From: Bacillus kwashiorkori
GTDB lineage: Bacteria; Bacillota; Bacilli; Bacillales; Caldibacillaceae
Direction: 5' to 3'
NCBI RefSeq assembly: GCF_001375515.1
Contig: NZ_CTDX01000015.1
Span: 186,001-250,000, forward strand
DNA length: 64,000 bases
Under the pieces are notes generated by a model. The model saw only the letters and a list, made by a program, of their open reading frames with translations, made no database searches and was not told the origin of the DNA. Shown in pieces: positions 56,128 to 64,000 of the stretch. Every line of letters starts with the position of its first letter. The first letter of the stretch is position 1. The position numbers were made by a program, and so were the translations under genes.

Positions 56128-57540
56128 TTAACGGGAAACGACGAGCCGTTTTCTCGTGTTTTTTGCAAATATTTTTCCTGGGTTTAATATATTGTGTGGG
56201 TCAAAGGCTTGCTTAATGGACCGCATTATAGCAACACCTTCAGCCCCTAATTGCCACTCTAAATAAGGGGCTTTCATTTGTCCTACTCCATGTTCACCAG
56301 TGATTGTCCCACCTAATTGAATTGCTGCCTCGAATATTTCGGCAAATGCCCGTTCTACTCGTTCCATTTCCTCTTGATTTCGAATATCGGTCGTACAAGT
56401 TGGATGCAAATTCCCATCACCTGCATGGCCAAAAGTGCAAATTGTTACATCGTACTTTTTCGCTATTTCATTAATTGCTTTAACCATATTGGCCACTTCA
56501 GAACGGGGTACTGTTGCATCTTCTAAAATGGTTGTTGGACGTAATCTGGCAAGTGCCGATAATGCCGCCCGTCTAGCGGAACTCAAATTTTCTGCTTCTT
56601 CTACTGATTTTGCCTTTTGGACTGATACCGCCCCTTCTAATAGACAAATTTCCTCAATTGATTGCATATCTTTGTCGACTTGGCTTTCTTCGCCATCCTG
56701 TTCGATGAATAAAACGGCTTCCACATTGGTTGGCAAGCCAATTTTCGCAAAGTCCTCGACTGCTTTTAATGTTGGCTGATCAATAAATTCCAACGTAGCA
56801 GGAATAATCTTTTTGGCAATAATTTTCGAAACGGAGCGGGCAGCTGCATCGATATTTTGATATAAAGCAAGTAATGTTTTCTTCGTTTTCGGTTTGGGAA
56901 TTAATTTTAATGTTGCTTCTGTTACAACCGCTAAAGTTCCTTCAGAGCCTACAATTAATTTAGTCAAATCATACCCCGCAACATCCTTCGCTAGTTTGCC
57001 TCCAGTGTGAAGAATATCCCCATTAGCGAGCACTATTTCTAATCCAATCACATAATCTTTCGTCACTCCATATTTTAAGCCCCTTAAGCCTCCAGAATTT
57101 TCGTTTATATTACCACCAATCGTTGATATTTTCATAGAGCTAGGATCAGGAGGATAAAATAACCCTTTTTCTTCGACAAATTGAATTAGCTGTCCTGTAA
57201 TAACACCCGGCTGAACAGTAATTGTTAAATTTTCTTCGTCTAATTGTACTATTTGATTCATATGCTTAAAAAGTAGTACGATTCCTCCGTTCGTTGGACA
57301 AGTGCCGCCAGAAAGGTTTGTACCAGAACCACGGGGCACAATAGGAATGCGATTCTCATTACATAATTTTAAAATTTCCGAAACTTCCTTAGTATTTCTT
57401 GGTGAAATGACACAGTCTGGCATTGCTTGAAATTGAGGTGTTGCATCATAGGAGTATACTAATCTAACAGCTTGTGAATCTTCGACATTTTCTTTCCCGA
57501 CAATCGTGATTAGTTTTTGTTTAATCTCGTTACTCAGCAT
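56128..57540 (-). CDS. glcD: FAD-linked 2-hydroxyacid oxidase GlcD-like
   Basis: This 470-residue flavoprotein has the VAO/PCMH fold and oxidises glycolate or D-lactate. The FAD region reads IVPRGSGTNLSGGTCPTNGG at about 54-73, then STIGGNINENSGGLRGLKYG and ATVPRSEV. The C-terminal domain has the metal- and substrate-binding HAGDGNLHP and the GTITGEHGVGQMKAPYL motif. The matching pair in Bacillus subtilis is YsfC-YsfD. It is divergent from murQ across a 313-base region. MurQ releases D-lactate, so this enzyme could oxidise that product to pyruvate. The substrate is inferred. Confidence 0.9.
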   Translation of the reverse strand: MLSNEIKQKLITIVGKENVEDSQAVRLVYSYDATPQFQAMPDCVISPRNTKEVSEILKLCNENRIPIVPRGSGTNLSGGTCPTNGGIVLLFKHMNQIVQLDEENLTITVQPGVITGQLIQFVEEKGLFYPPDPSSMKISTIGGNINENSGGLRGLKYGVTKDYVIGLEIVLANGDILHTGGKLAKDVAGYDLTKLIVGSEGTLAVVTEATLKLIPKPKTKKTLLALYQNIDAAARSVSKIIAKKIIPATLEFIDQPTLKAVEDFAKIGLPTNVEAVLFIEQDGEESQVDKDMQSIEEICLLEGAVSVQKAKSVEEAENLSSARRAALSALARLRPTTILEDATVPRSEVANMVKAINEIAKKYDVTICTFGHAGDGNLHPTCTTDIRNQEEMERVERAFAEIFEAAIQLGGTITGEHGVGQMKAPYLEWQLGAEGVAIMRSIKQAFDPHNILNPGKIFAKNTRKRLVVSR

Positions 57541-57853
57541 CAGTCATCACATCCAAATGAAAAAAATTATGTGTTTCACTCTAATAATAATTACTCTGAA
57601 ATAAAATTTCAAATAATAAACAACTTTACGGAGATCTTTTTAAATGAATGTATAAAATAAAATTTCATTTTGTAAATAAACAGATTGAAATATAGTTATT
57701 AATATTTTATACTACTTATAGAGAAACATGTTTGAAATTCCTTTTATAATAAAATATTGAATTCCCGCTAATGTAATGAATGAAAAAATTTAATAATCAT
57801 AAATATGGGGAAGGTTAAAAATAAATAGAGAAAAAGAAAGTTAGGTGACGGAG
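57541..57853. other. Divergent promoter region glcDF / murQ
   Basis: This 313-base, very AT-rich gap separates the leftward glcD-glcF pair from rightward murQ. A TATAAT occurs at about 57745-57750 without a good -35, and the murQ ribosome site AGGTGACGG lies at its end. I see no clear operator. Shared regulation of the two units is possible from the arrangement. Confidence 0.45.
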
Positions 57854-58765
57854 ATGGAAGTGAATCTTTCCAAACTAACAACCGAAAAAATGAATCCGCA
57901 GTACGAAAATCTTGATCAAATGACAACACTTGAATTAGTGAAAAATATGAATCAAGAAGATTACTCTGTTCCAGCTGCAGTGAATAAAGTTTTACCAGAA
58001 ATCGCAAATGCTATTGAAATTGCTTATAACAACTTAAAAAATGGGGGAAGACTAATTTATATCGGTGCAGGGACAAGTGGTCGGTTAGGTGTATTAGATG
58101 CTGCTGAATGTCCGCCAACTTTTTTTACTGACCCAGAGTTAGTGCAAGGTATTATGGCTGGTGGGGAGCGTGCGATGTTTAGAGCGATTGAAGGTGCTGA
58201 GGATGATTATGAGGGTGGTAAAGTAGATCTGCAGCAAAGAAACCTTCAAGCAAATGATGTGGTTGTCGGAATTACTGCAAGTGGCAGAACACCATATGTC
58301 ATGGGGGCTTTAGACTTTGCAAAATGTATGGGGGCAAAGACGATTTCCATTTCGTGCAACAAAGATTCTGAAATAAGCAAACTAGCTGATCAAAGCATTG
58401 AAGTTGTGGTAGGTCCTGAAATATTAACAGGCTCAACCCGATTAAAGGCTGCCACTGCACAAAAGATGGTATTAAATATGATTTCTACCGGCGTCATGGT
58501 AAAACTCGGTAAAGTTTATAAAAATTTAATGGTTGATTTACATCCGAGCAATAGCAAGCTAATGGAACGGGCGAAGCGGATTGTTATGGAAATTACCGGT
58601 TGTTCGTATGATATTGCTACCGAAACATTAAAAATTACGGAACAAAAAGTAAAACTAGCAATTGTCATGATAATGGCGAATGTCTCTCACGAAAAGGCAC
58701 AGTTATTAGTAAAAAAAGCAAACGGTAATGTTCGAAAAGCAATTAATATCGATTTGACTGAATGA
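57854..58765 (+). CDS. murQ: N-acetylmuramic acid 6-phosphate etherase
   Basis: This SIS-domain enzyme of 304 residues cleaves the lactyl ether of MurNAc-6-P to give GlcNAc-6-P and D-lactate. LTTEKMNPQYENLDQMTTLE at the N-terminus is the family opening. The sugar-phosphate loop IYIGAGTSGRLGVLDAAECP carries the catalytic Glu, and GITASGRTPYVMGAL and GSTRLKAATAQKMVLNM are further hallmarks. The C-terminal helical domain ends NVRKAI. ATG 57854 follows AGGTGACGGAG. No terminator separates it from the downstream ABC importer genes 347 bases on, so some read-through is likely. No murR or murP is visible next to it. Confidence 0.96.
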   Translation: MEVNLSKLTTEKMNPQYENLDQMTTLELVKNMNQEDYSVPAAVNKVLPEIANAIEIAYNNLKNGGRLIYIGAGTSGRLGVLDAAECPPTFFTDPELVQGIMAGGERAMFRAIEGAEDDYEGGKVDLQQRNLQANDVVVGITASGRTPYVMGALDFAKCMGAKTISISCNKDSEISKLADQSIEVVVGPEILTGSTRLKAATAQKMVLNMISTGVMVKLGKVYKNLMVDLHPSNSKLMERAKRIVMEITGCSYDIATETLKITEQKVKLAIVMIMANVSHEKAQLLVKKANGNVRKAINIDLTE

Positions 58766-59112
58766 TAAACGGATTATAGAAAAAAATAATCATAAAAAAG
58801 GAACATGTTTCGAATGATGGTGCAAAAATGGCTGTAGTATAGGTAAAATTTTTTTACAAATTAAACAATAAATTGTTAATTTTTTATTTTATCTAAATGG
58901 AAATTGTTATATAATTTAATTGTATAAAATAAACAAACGTATTTATATTCCCTAAAAAAATATTTTAGGTTGAATATATTATAAAATGTAATCCTTTTCA
59001 TATTTTCCTATCGAAAAAGAGTATTCCCAAAAGGGAGGTGACTATACACAAAATTAGAAAGAAAACAATATGAACTGTTACGGTTAAGTATTCAAAATGA
59101 GGAGGGTTAAAC
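58766..59112. other. Leader region of the ABC importer genes
   Basis: This 347-base, very AT-rich gap holds a palindrome at 58864-58877 and a TATAAT at 58910-58915. A weak cre-like AAACAAACGTATTTAT lies at 58931-58946 (13 of 16). The region ends with GAGGAGGG before the solute-binding protein start. No T-tract hairpin terminates murQ. Confidence 0.45.
58864..58877. promoter_or_regulatory. Palindromic operator candidate upstream of the importer
   Basis: AACAAT-AA-ATTGTT is a perfect 14-bp palindrome, centred about 45 bases before the TATAAT at 58910-58915. It could bind a dimeric regulator controlling the importer; no regulator gene is seen in the window. Confidence 0.35.
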
Positions 59113-60729
59113 ATGAAACCACAAAAAATAATTTTAGCACTAGTCCTTTCATTTACATTATTGTTAACTGCATGTGGAGGAAACGATGCTTCAAAGGAAA
59201 ATGAAGGAAAAGTCGATAAGAAAGCATTAGAAAATTTAAATGAGGAAGCTTTCCCAATAGTAAAAGAACCGATAACATTGAAATTTTTCACAGGTAAATC
59301 TGCCCAAAATATTAACTCTGACTGGAATGATATTTTAATTTGGAATAAGTATAAAGAAATGACAAATGTGAATGTGGAATGGGAACAAGTCCAAACTGAT
59401 TCATTAGCTGAAAAACGAAATCTTGCCCTAGCAGGTGGCAGCCTTCCAGATGTATTCTTCTTAGCTGCCTTCCCACCTCTAGATATATATAAATACGGAA
59501 AACAAGGTACGTTTATCAAATTAAATGATTTAATTGATAAATATGCACCGAACTTGAAAAAGTTAATGGATGAAAATCCAGAAATAAGAAAAGCGGTAAC
59601 ATTCCCAGATGGAAATATTTATTCTTTGCCATCGATTGTATCACCAGATTTCTTATCAGTACGGTTAGCGTCTAGACCGTGGATTGATCAAACATGGCTT
59701 GATAGATTAAATATGAAAGCACCTGAAACGACAGAAGAATTTTATCAGTTTTTAAAAGCGGTAAAAGAAAAAGGTGGAAAAGATGTCGTTCCATACGGTG
59801 GGACAAGCATTGGAGAATTTACAGGTTGGATTCAAGGTGCCTTTGGTGTAGCTAACCGTGGTGTGCGTAATGCGAATATCGATGTCGATCCAGAAAACCC
59901 AGAAAAGATTAGGTTTTATACAATTTCTGACGATTACAAAGAAATGCTTGAATACACTCATAAACTATATAGTGAAGGTTTAATTGAGCAAAACATCTTC
60001 TCGATTGACTGGGGACAATATCTTGCAAATGCTTCCCAAGGAAAATATGCAAGTACCGTATTTTATGATCCTGTTCAATTATTCGGTAAAGATATTGGTG
60101 AGAAATATGATAGCCTATCTGCATTAAAAGGTCCGAAAGGGTATCAAGAATTTTCTAAAGTATCACCTGCTGTAAGTAGTATTGGTAACTTTATCATTAC
60201 GAAAAATAACCCTAATCCAGCAGCAACTGTAAGATGGATGGATTACTTCTTTAGTGATGAAGGTGCAAGACTTTACTACATGGGTATAGAAGGTGACACT
60301 TACGAAAAGACAGAAGATGGAAAATACGTTTATACAGATAAAATTATGAATAGTAAAGAAGGCTTAACGATGGAGCAAGAAATTGCGAAATATTTAACAT
60401 GGTTAGGCGGTATTCAAGGAATTATTAAAGAAGAGTACTTCCAAGGTTCAGAAAGTGCACCAGCATCACTAGAAGCTGCGAAAAAAATAGAACCATTTGT
60501 TTCAGAGGAAATTTGGCCTGGATTCACTTATACGGAAGAAGAAAATAAGTTTCTTTCTTCTACAGGTGCAGATATTTCGAAATATGTATCAGAAATGACA
60601 GCGAAATTTATTTCTGGTGAAACATCCTTTTCCGAATGGGATAAATATGTAAGTACAGTAGAAAAAATGGGCTTAGATGAATATGTAAAAATTCAACAAG
60701 CCGCATATGATCGCTATCGTAAAAATTAA
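59113..60729 (+). CDS. ABC importer solute-binding lipoprotein (LplA-like)
   Basis: This 538-residue extracellular binding protein has a signal peptide with lipobox LTAC ending at Cys21. A polar stretch follows, then a family 1-type solute-binding fold (about 45-530) with phrases such as LALAGGSLPDVFFLAAFPP and NPNPAATVRWMDYFFSDEGA. This is the long LplA/YtcQ-type binding protein of Bacillales, usually for oligosaccharides. The two permeases follow directly. No ATPase gene is present, as is usual: such importers share the MsmX-type ATPase. Position between murQ and anmK suggests a muramic acid or GlcNAc-containing ligand. Strong ribosome site GAGGAGGG. Confidence 0.92.
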   Translation: MKPQKIILALVLSFTLLLTACGGNDASKENEGKVDKKALENLNEEAFPIVKEPITLKFFTGKSAQNINSDWNDILIWNKYKEMTNVNVEWEQVQTDSLAEKRNLALAGGSLPDVFFLAAFPPLDIYKYGKQGTFIKLNDLIDKYAPNLKKLMDENPEIRKAVTFPDGNIYSLPSIVSPDFLSVRLASRPWIDQTWLDRLNMKAPETTEEFYQFLKAVKEKGGKDVVPYGGTSIGEFTGWIQGAFGVANRGVRNANIDVDPENPEKIRFYTISDDYKEMLEYTHKLYSEGLIEQNIFSIDWGQYLANASQGKYASTVFYDPVQLFGKDIGEKYDSLSALKGPKGYQEFSKVSPAVSSIGNFIITKNNPNPAATVRWMDYFFSDEGARLYYMGIEGDTYEKTEDGKYVYTDKIMNSKEGLTMEQEIAKYLTWLGGIQGIIKEEYFQGSESAPASLEAAKKIEPFVSEEIWPGFTYTEEENKFLSSTGADISKYVSEMTAKFISGETSFSEWDKYVSTVEKMGLDEYVKIQQAAYDRYRKN

Positions 60730-60736
60730 AATGCCG

Positions 60737-60817
60737 GGGGAGAGTCTTTCTCCCCTATATAATTATACTATCGTCTTAACAAATTTATTCCCTTTTTAAC
60801 TTTACTTAAAAAGGGAA
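60737..60817 (+). other. Two stem-loops between binding protein and permease genes
   Basis: GGGGAGA (60737-60743) pairs with TCTCCCC (60749-60755). TTCCCTTTTTAA (60788-60799) pairs perfectly over 12 bp with TTAAAAAGGGAA (60806-60817). Neither is followed by a T-tract. Such structures often protect the binding protein mRNA so that it is made in excess over the permeases. Confidence 0.6.
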
Positions 60818-60858
60818 ATTATCCCCAATAATATACTCTCTCGATTGGAGGTTATTCC

Positions 60859-61812
60859 ATGAGTGATAATAATCATGCAATACGAATAGACATTGCGAAA
60901 CCGAAAAAATTCCATCATACAAAAAAACGTTTTATTAAGCATTGGCAATTATACGTATTTTTAATCCCTGCTTTATCCTATTTTATTATCTTCCATTATA
61001 TTCCGATGTACGGGGTACAAATTGCCTTTAAAGAATTTTATGCGAACTTAGGTATTTGGGGAAGCCCGTGGGTAGGTTTGGAACATTTCGAGCGGTTTTT
61101 TAATTCCTATTACTTTTGGAGATTATTAAAAAACACCTTAATATTAAGTGCTTATAATTTAGCTTTATTCCCATTGCCAATCATTTTTGCTCTTTCACTA
61201 AACGAATTAAAAAATGGCGCCTTTAAAAAATGGACGCAAACATTAACCTATGCGCCTCATTTTATCTCTGTAGTTGTTGTCGTTGGTATGTTAGTAGCAT
61301 TTTTAGATCCAATTACTGGTTTAGTCAATCATGTCATCTCTGCTTTAGGTGGGGAAACGATTAACTTCTTAACAAGTCCTAATTGGTTTCGACACATTTA
61401 CGTTTGGTCTGGGCAATGGCAATCATTAGGTTGGGGGACGATTATTTATTTAGCTGCCTTAGCTGGTGTTAATCCGGAGTTGCATGAAGCGGCGAAAGTA
61501 GACGGGGCTAGCCGGTTTCAAAGAATTATTCACGTTAATTTACCGGCAATATTTCCAACAATCGTTGTTTTATTTATTTTAAACATTGGTAGCTTTATGT
61601 CTGTTGGTTTTGAAAAAGTACTACTACTACAAAATGATTTAAACTCGGAAACATCTGATATTATCCAAACTTTTGTTTATGAAACAGGTATTTTAGAAGG
61701 GCAATATAGTTTTGCAGCTGCCGTTGGTCTATTTGATTCAATCATAAATATTACATTACTTATTACTGCGAATTATATTGCAAGAAAAGTAACGGATAAT
61801 AGTTTGTGGTAA
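60859..61812 (+). CDS. ABC importer permease (LplB-like)
   Basis: This 317-residue CUT1-type permease has six membrane helices after a basic N-terminus. The opening LYVFLIPALSYFIIFHYIPM and YGVQIAFKEF are typical of LplB/YtcP-linked permeases. The EAA loop for the ATPase is NPELHEAAKVDGASRF followed by the conserved P in VNLPAI. GGAGGTT lies before ATG 60859. It is followed by the second permease after 13 bases. Confidence 0.92.
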   Translation: MSDNNHAIRIDIAKPKKFHHTKKRFIKHWQLYVFLIPALSYFIIFHYIPMYGVQIAFKEFYANLGIWGSPWVGLEHFERFFNSYYFWRLLKNTLILSAYNLALFPLPIIFALSLNELKNGAFKKWTQTLTYAPHFISVVVVVGMLVAFLDPITGLVNHVISALGGETINFLTSPNWFRHIYVWSGQWQSLGWGTIIYLAALAGVNPELHEAAKVDGASRFQRIIHVNLPAIFPTIVVLFILNIGSFMSVGFEKVLLLQNDLNSETSDIIQTFVYETGILEGQYSFAAAVGLFDSIINITLLITANYIARKVTDNSLW

Positions 61813-61825
61813 GGGGGGAGTTCAA

Positions 61826-62722
61826 TTGGCAAAAAAAACTGTTTCTGATAAATCTTTTGACATAGCAAATAAAATACTTGTAACGATCGTAACCATTATC
61901 ATTGTGTATCCATTAATCTTCGTCATTAGTGCGTCCATTAGTGACCCTGACGCAGTGAACACAGGACAAATGTGGTTATGGCCTGTTGATGTATCATTAG
62001 ATGGTTTTAGGCGAGTTTTTCAAAATGATGCGATTTGGATTGGTTATAAAAATACAATTATTTATACATTAGTTGGAACACTGTTGCATCTTGTTGTACT
62101 TTTACCTTGTGCTTATGCACTATCGAGAAAAGAATTGCTAGCAAGGAAATTTTTTCTATGGATTATTCTTTTTACGATGATGTTTAGCGGTGGCTTAATT
62201 CCGACTTATTTAGTAGTAAAATCATTAAATATGTTAGATACGATGTGGGCAATTGTCATTCCTGGAGTTGTTGGTGCTTGGTCAATTCTAGTAGCGCGCT
62301 CCTTTTTTGAACAAAATATACCCGACCAATTAGTAGAAGCAGCAGAAATAGACGGAGCATCGGATTTCTATATTTTTTGGAAAATTGTTTTACCGCTATC
62401 GATGCCAATTATCGCAGTTATGGCATTGTTCCAAGCAGTCGGTTTATGGAATCAATATTTTAATGCATTAATTTATTTATCGGATCAAAACAAATACCCA
62501 CTACAACTGATATTAAGACAGATTCTCGTTTTAAATGAAACTGGGATAGAAGGCTTTGGAGGCGGAGCAGCGACAGCCCAATCTTTCGTTGATCAAATTA
62601 AAACTGCTTCATTGATTAAATATGCAGTTATTATTGTTTCTGCCTTACCATTATTAATCGTCTATCCATTTTTACAACGGTTCTTTGTTAAAGGTGTGTT
62701 AATCGGTTCGGTAAAAGAGTAA
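61826..62722 (+). CDS. ABC importer permease (LplC/YtcP-like)
   Basis: This second CUT1 permease (298 residues, six helices) pairs with the preceding one. The EAA loop is PDQLVEAAEIDGASDF, then VLPLSMPIIAVMALF. FTMMFSGGLIPTYLVVKSL is the LplC-type conserved segment. The TTG start at 61826 follows GGGGGGAG. It is followed by a YesL-type gene after 73 bases. Confidence 0.92.
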   Translation: MAKKTVSDKSFDIANKILVTIVTIIIVYPLIFVISASISDPDAVNTGQMWLWPVDVSLDGFRRVFQNDAIWIGYKNTIIYTLVGTLLHLVVLLPCAYALSRKELLARKFFLWIILFTMMFSGGLIPTYLVVKSLNMLDTMWAIVIPGVVGAWSILVARSFFEQNIPDQLVEAAEIDGASDFYIFWKIVLPLSMPIIAVMALFQAVGLWNQYFNALIYLSDQNKYPLQLILRQILVLNETGIEGFGGGAATAQSFVDQIKTASLIKYAVIIVSALPLLIVYPFLQRFFVKGVLIGSVKE

Positions 62723-62795
62723 TTCTTGCTTTAAAAATAGACAATTTAGTAATACTGATATAGCAAGAAGAAACACGCCGTTGGGAGTGTGAATA

Positions 62796-63419
62796 ATGAA
62801 AGGGTTTATTAATGGGTATTATCAATTTTCTGTGTGGCTGTTACGGTTCGCTTATTTGAACTTTTTATGGGTAGCGTTTACTTTACTAGGTTTGATTTTG
62901 TTTGGAATTTTTCCAGCAACGGCTGCAATGTTTGCGGTCGTTAGAAAATGGGTCTTAAAACACGATGACATTAATATTTTTCAAGTTTTTTGGCAGACGT
63001 ATAAAAAAGAGTTTATTCAGATTAACTTAATCGGTTTTGTATTAGCAATTATCGGCTATCTACTATCGATCCAGTTTATGATTTTACGTGGACAAGCAAG
63101 TCTCCAATACGTATTGGCAAGTTATAGTATCATTGCGCTTTTTATTTTGTATCTCATCATTTTAATGTATTTTTTTCCAATTTATGTCCACTTTGCGTTA
63201 AAGAATACAGATTATATTAAATGGCCATTTGTTATCGGGATTGTTCACCCGATTTTAACGATATTTTTATTTATTGTATTAGGTTTGTTAAATTCTGTAA
63301 CGTACATGTATATTCCAGGACTTTTATTCTTTTTTGGCGGAAGTGGGAATGCCTATATATTAATGTGGGGTGCCCAGAAAACTTTTGTGAATTATGAAAG
63401 CAAATTTGCTTATGAATAA
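62796..63419 (+). CDS. YesL family (DUF624) membrane protein
   Basis: This 207-residue protein has five to six membrane helices. The family opening FSVWLLRFAYLNFLWVAFTL followed by the ATAAMFAVVRKW loop (about residues 45-56) is typical of YesL/DUF624. Members are encoded beside Lpl/Yte-type oligosaccharide importers in Bacillales and are thought to assist the transporter; the mechanism is unknown. A ribosome site GGGAGTG precedes ATG 62796. Between the permeases and anmK it continues the same unit. Confidence 0.87.
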   Translation: MKGFINGYYQFSVWLLRFAYLNFLWVAFTLLGLILFGIFPATAAMFAVVRKWVLKHDDINIFQVFWQTYKKEFIQINLIGFVLAIIGYLLSIQFMILRGQASLQYVLASYSIIALFILYLIILMYFFPIYVHFALKNTDYIKWPFVIGIVHPILTIFLFIVLGLLNSVTYMYIPGLLFFFGGSGNAYILMWGAQKTFVNYESKFAYE

Positions 63420-63465
63420 ATAAGTAAAATTTCCTAAGTTGTATGTTACTTGGAGGAAAAATGAA

Positions 63466-64000
63466 ATGGAAAAACGCGAATGGAAAGTAATCGGACTTAT
63501 GTCAGGTACTTCTTTGGACGGTGTCGATGTAGCAATTGTTTCCATTAATGAAGAAAGAGAAAATATAGTGGAGCTAATAGATTTTTTCTCTTATCCATAT
63601 TCCACGGATATTCGAAATAGGTTAATGGAAATAAGTGATCCAAATGTATCGATGACAAGAGACTTGTCCGTTATGAATATGTTACTTGGTGAAATATTTG
63701 CAGAAGCAGTAATAGACGCAACGAAAGCAGCAAGAATACCGTTAAAGGAAATTGACTTAATTAGTTCCCATGGGCAAACCGTTTTCCATCAGCCAGAAGA
63801 AATATACATTGGCAAGCGTCCTATTAAATCTACGTTACAAATAGGTGATATTGCCGTTATCGCTGAAAGAACTGGGGTTCCAGTTGTAGGTGATTTTCGA
63901 ACCCGTGATATGGCTGCGGGTGGACAAGGTGCTCCACTAGTGCCATATGCAGATTACTTTTTGTTACGAGATGAAGAGATAGGTCGGGTTGCTGTCAATA
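63466..64000 (+). CDS. anmK: Anhydro-N-acetylmuramic acid kinase, C-terminus cut by window edge
   Basis: Only the first 178 codons are inside the window. The protein opens VIGLMSGTSLDGVDVAIV, the ATP-binding signature of AnmK. It continues with SSHGQTVFHQPE, TLQIGDIAVIAERTGVPVVG and DFRTRDMAAGGQGAPLVP, all hallmark segments. AnmK hydrates and phosphorylates 1,6-anhydro-MurNAc to MurNAc-6-P, the substrate of MurQ. ATG 63466 has GGAGGAA 7 nt upstream; the ATG at 63461 is in another frame and stops at once. It belongs to the same run as the importer and yesL genes, 46 bases after yesL. The catalytic Asp region is probably beyond the edge. Confidence 0.95.
   Translation, partial: MEKREWKVIGLMSGTSLDGVDVAIVSINEERENIVELIDFFSYPYSTDIRNRLMEISDPNVSMTRDLSVMNMLLGEIFAEAVIDATKAARIPLKEIDLISSHGQTVFHQPEEIYIGKRPIKSTLQIGDIAVIAERTGVPVVGDFRTRDMAAGGQGAPLVPYADYFLLRDEEIGRVAVN

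Noticed and set aside
54781..57540. GlcF/GlcD considered as LutABC-type L-lactate genes
   Set aside because: The FAD subunit has the full GlcD flavin and HAGDGNLHP motifs and LutB/LutC partners are absent.

Overview
The window is a contiguous piece of chromosome from a low-GC Gram-positive bacterium of the Bacillales, most likely Bacillaceae. The evidence is AT-rich DNA, strong AGGAGG-type ribosome sites with GTG and TTG starts, intrinsic terminators after most units, and a gene set typical of these bacteria: HelD, a KinB-like sporulation kinase, YpuA, YwiC, TagGHA, PgcA, YbbE, MurQ, YesL and a potABCD operon with its own XRE-cupin regulator. I saw no rRNA, tRNA, CRISPR array, phage genes or intact insertion sequence. 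The genus cannot be fixed from the sequence alone.

Layout. 1-3.8 kb: truncated AAA+ ATPase (minus), FMN reductase, chemoreceptor. 3.9-8.4 kb: polyamine regulator and potABCD, with two 17-bp palindromes in the leader. 8.6-11.3 kb: lipoprotein and the AzlCD amino-acid exporter. 11.6-18.2 kb: NlpC/P60-like protein, YpuA, a decayed phosphate-transporter fragment in frame behind a YwiC-like gene, a D,D-carboxypeptidase and an ABC-2 exporter. 18.5-25 kb: HelD, KinB-like kinase, DUF2680 protein, YhdT-PanF pantothenate uptake. 25-31.3 kb: MurB, beta-phosphoglucomutase, oxidoreductase, alpha-phosphoglucomutase, and a cupin/HD-GYP protein coupled to a small secreted protein. 31.5-34.4 kb: a secreted glucosaminidase with eight SH3-like repeats. 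34.6-36.7 kb: a guanine-type purine riboswitch ahead of adenine deaminase. 36.8-42.7 kb: Leloir operon galK-galE-galT-galM-galR. 43.1-49.3 kb: DUF1646 transporter and wall teichoic acid genes (tagHG divergent from tagA and a tagF-like gene).

49.7-64 kb is a cell-wall sugar salvage region. It carries a double-GNAT protein coupled to a GH20 hexosaminidase, a YbbE-like serine hydrolase with a good cre site and a PIG-L deacetylase. These are followed by a leftward glcD-glcF oxidase pair divergent from murQ, then an Lpl-type ABC importer, a YesL protein and anmK (cut by the right edge). Together the genes suggest import of a muramic acid sugar by an ABC transporter, cytosolic phosphorylation by AnmK and ether cleavage by MurQ to GlcNAc-6-P plus D-lactate, with oxidation of the D-lactate by the GlcDF-type pair. 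No MurP-type PTS permease is visible. This is the most interesting system in the window. The parts are recognised families; the assembled pathway is inference.
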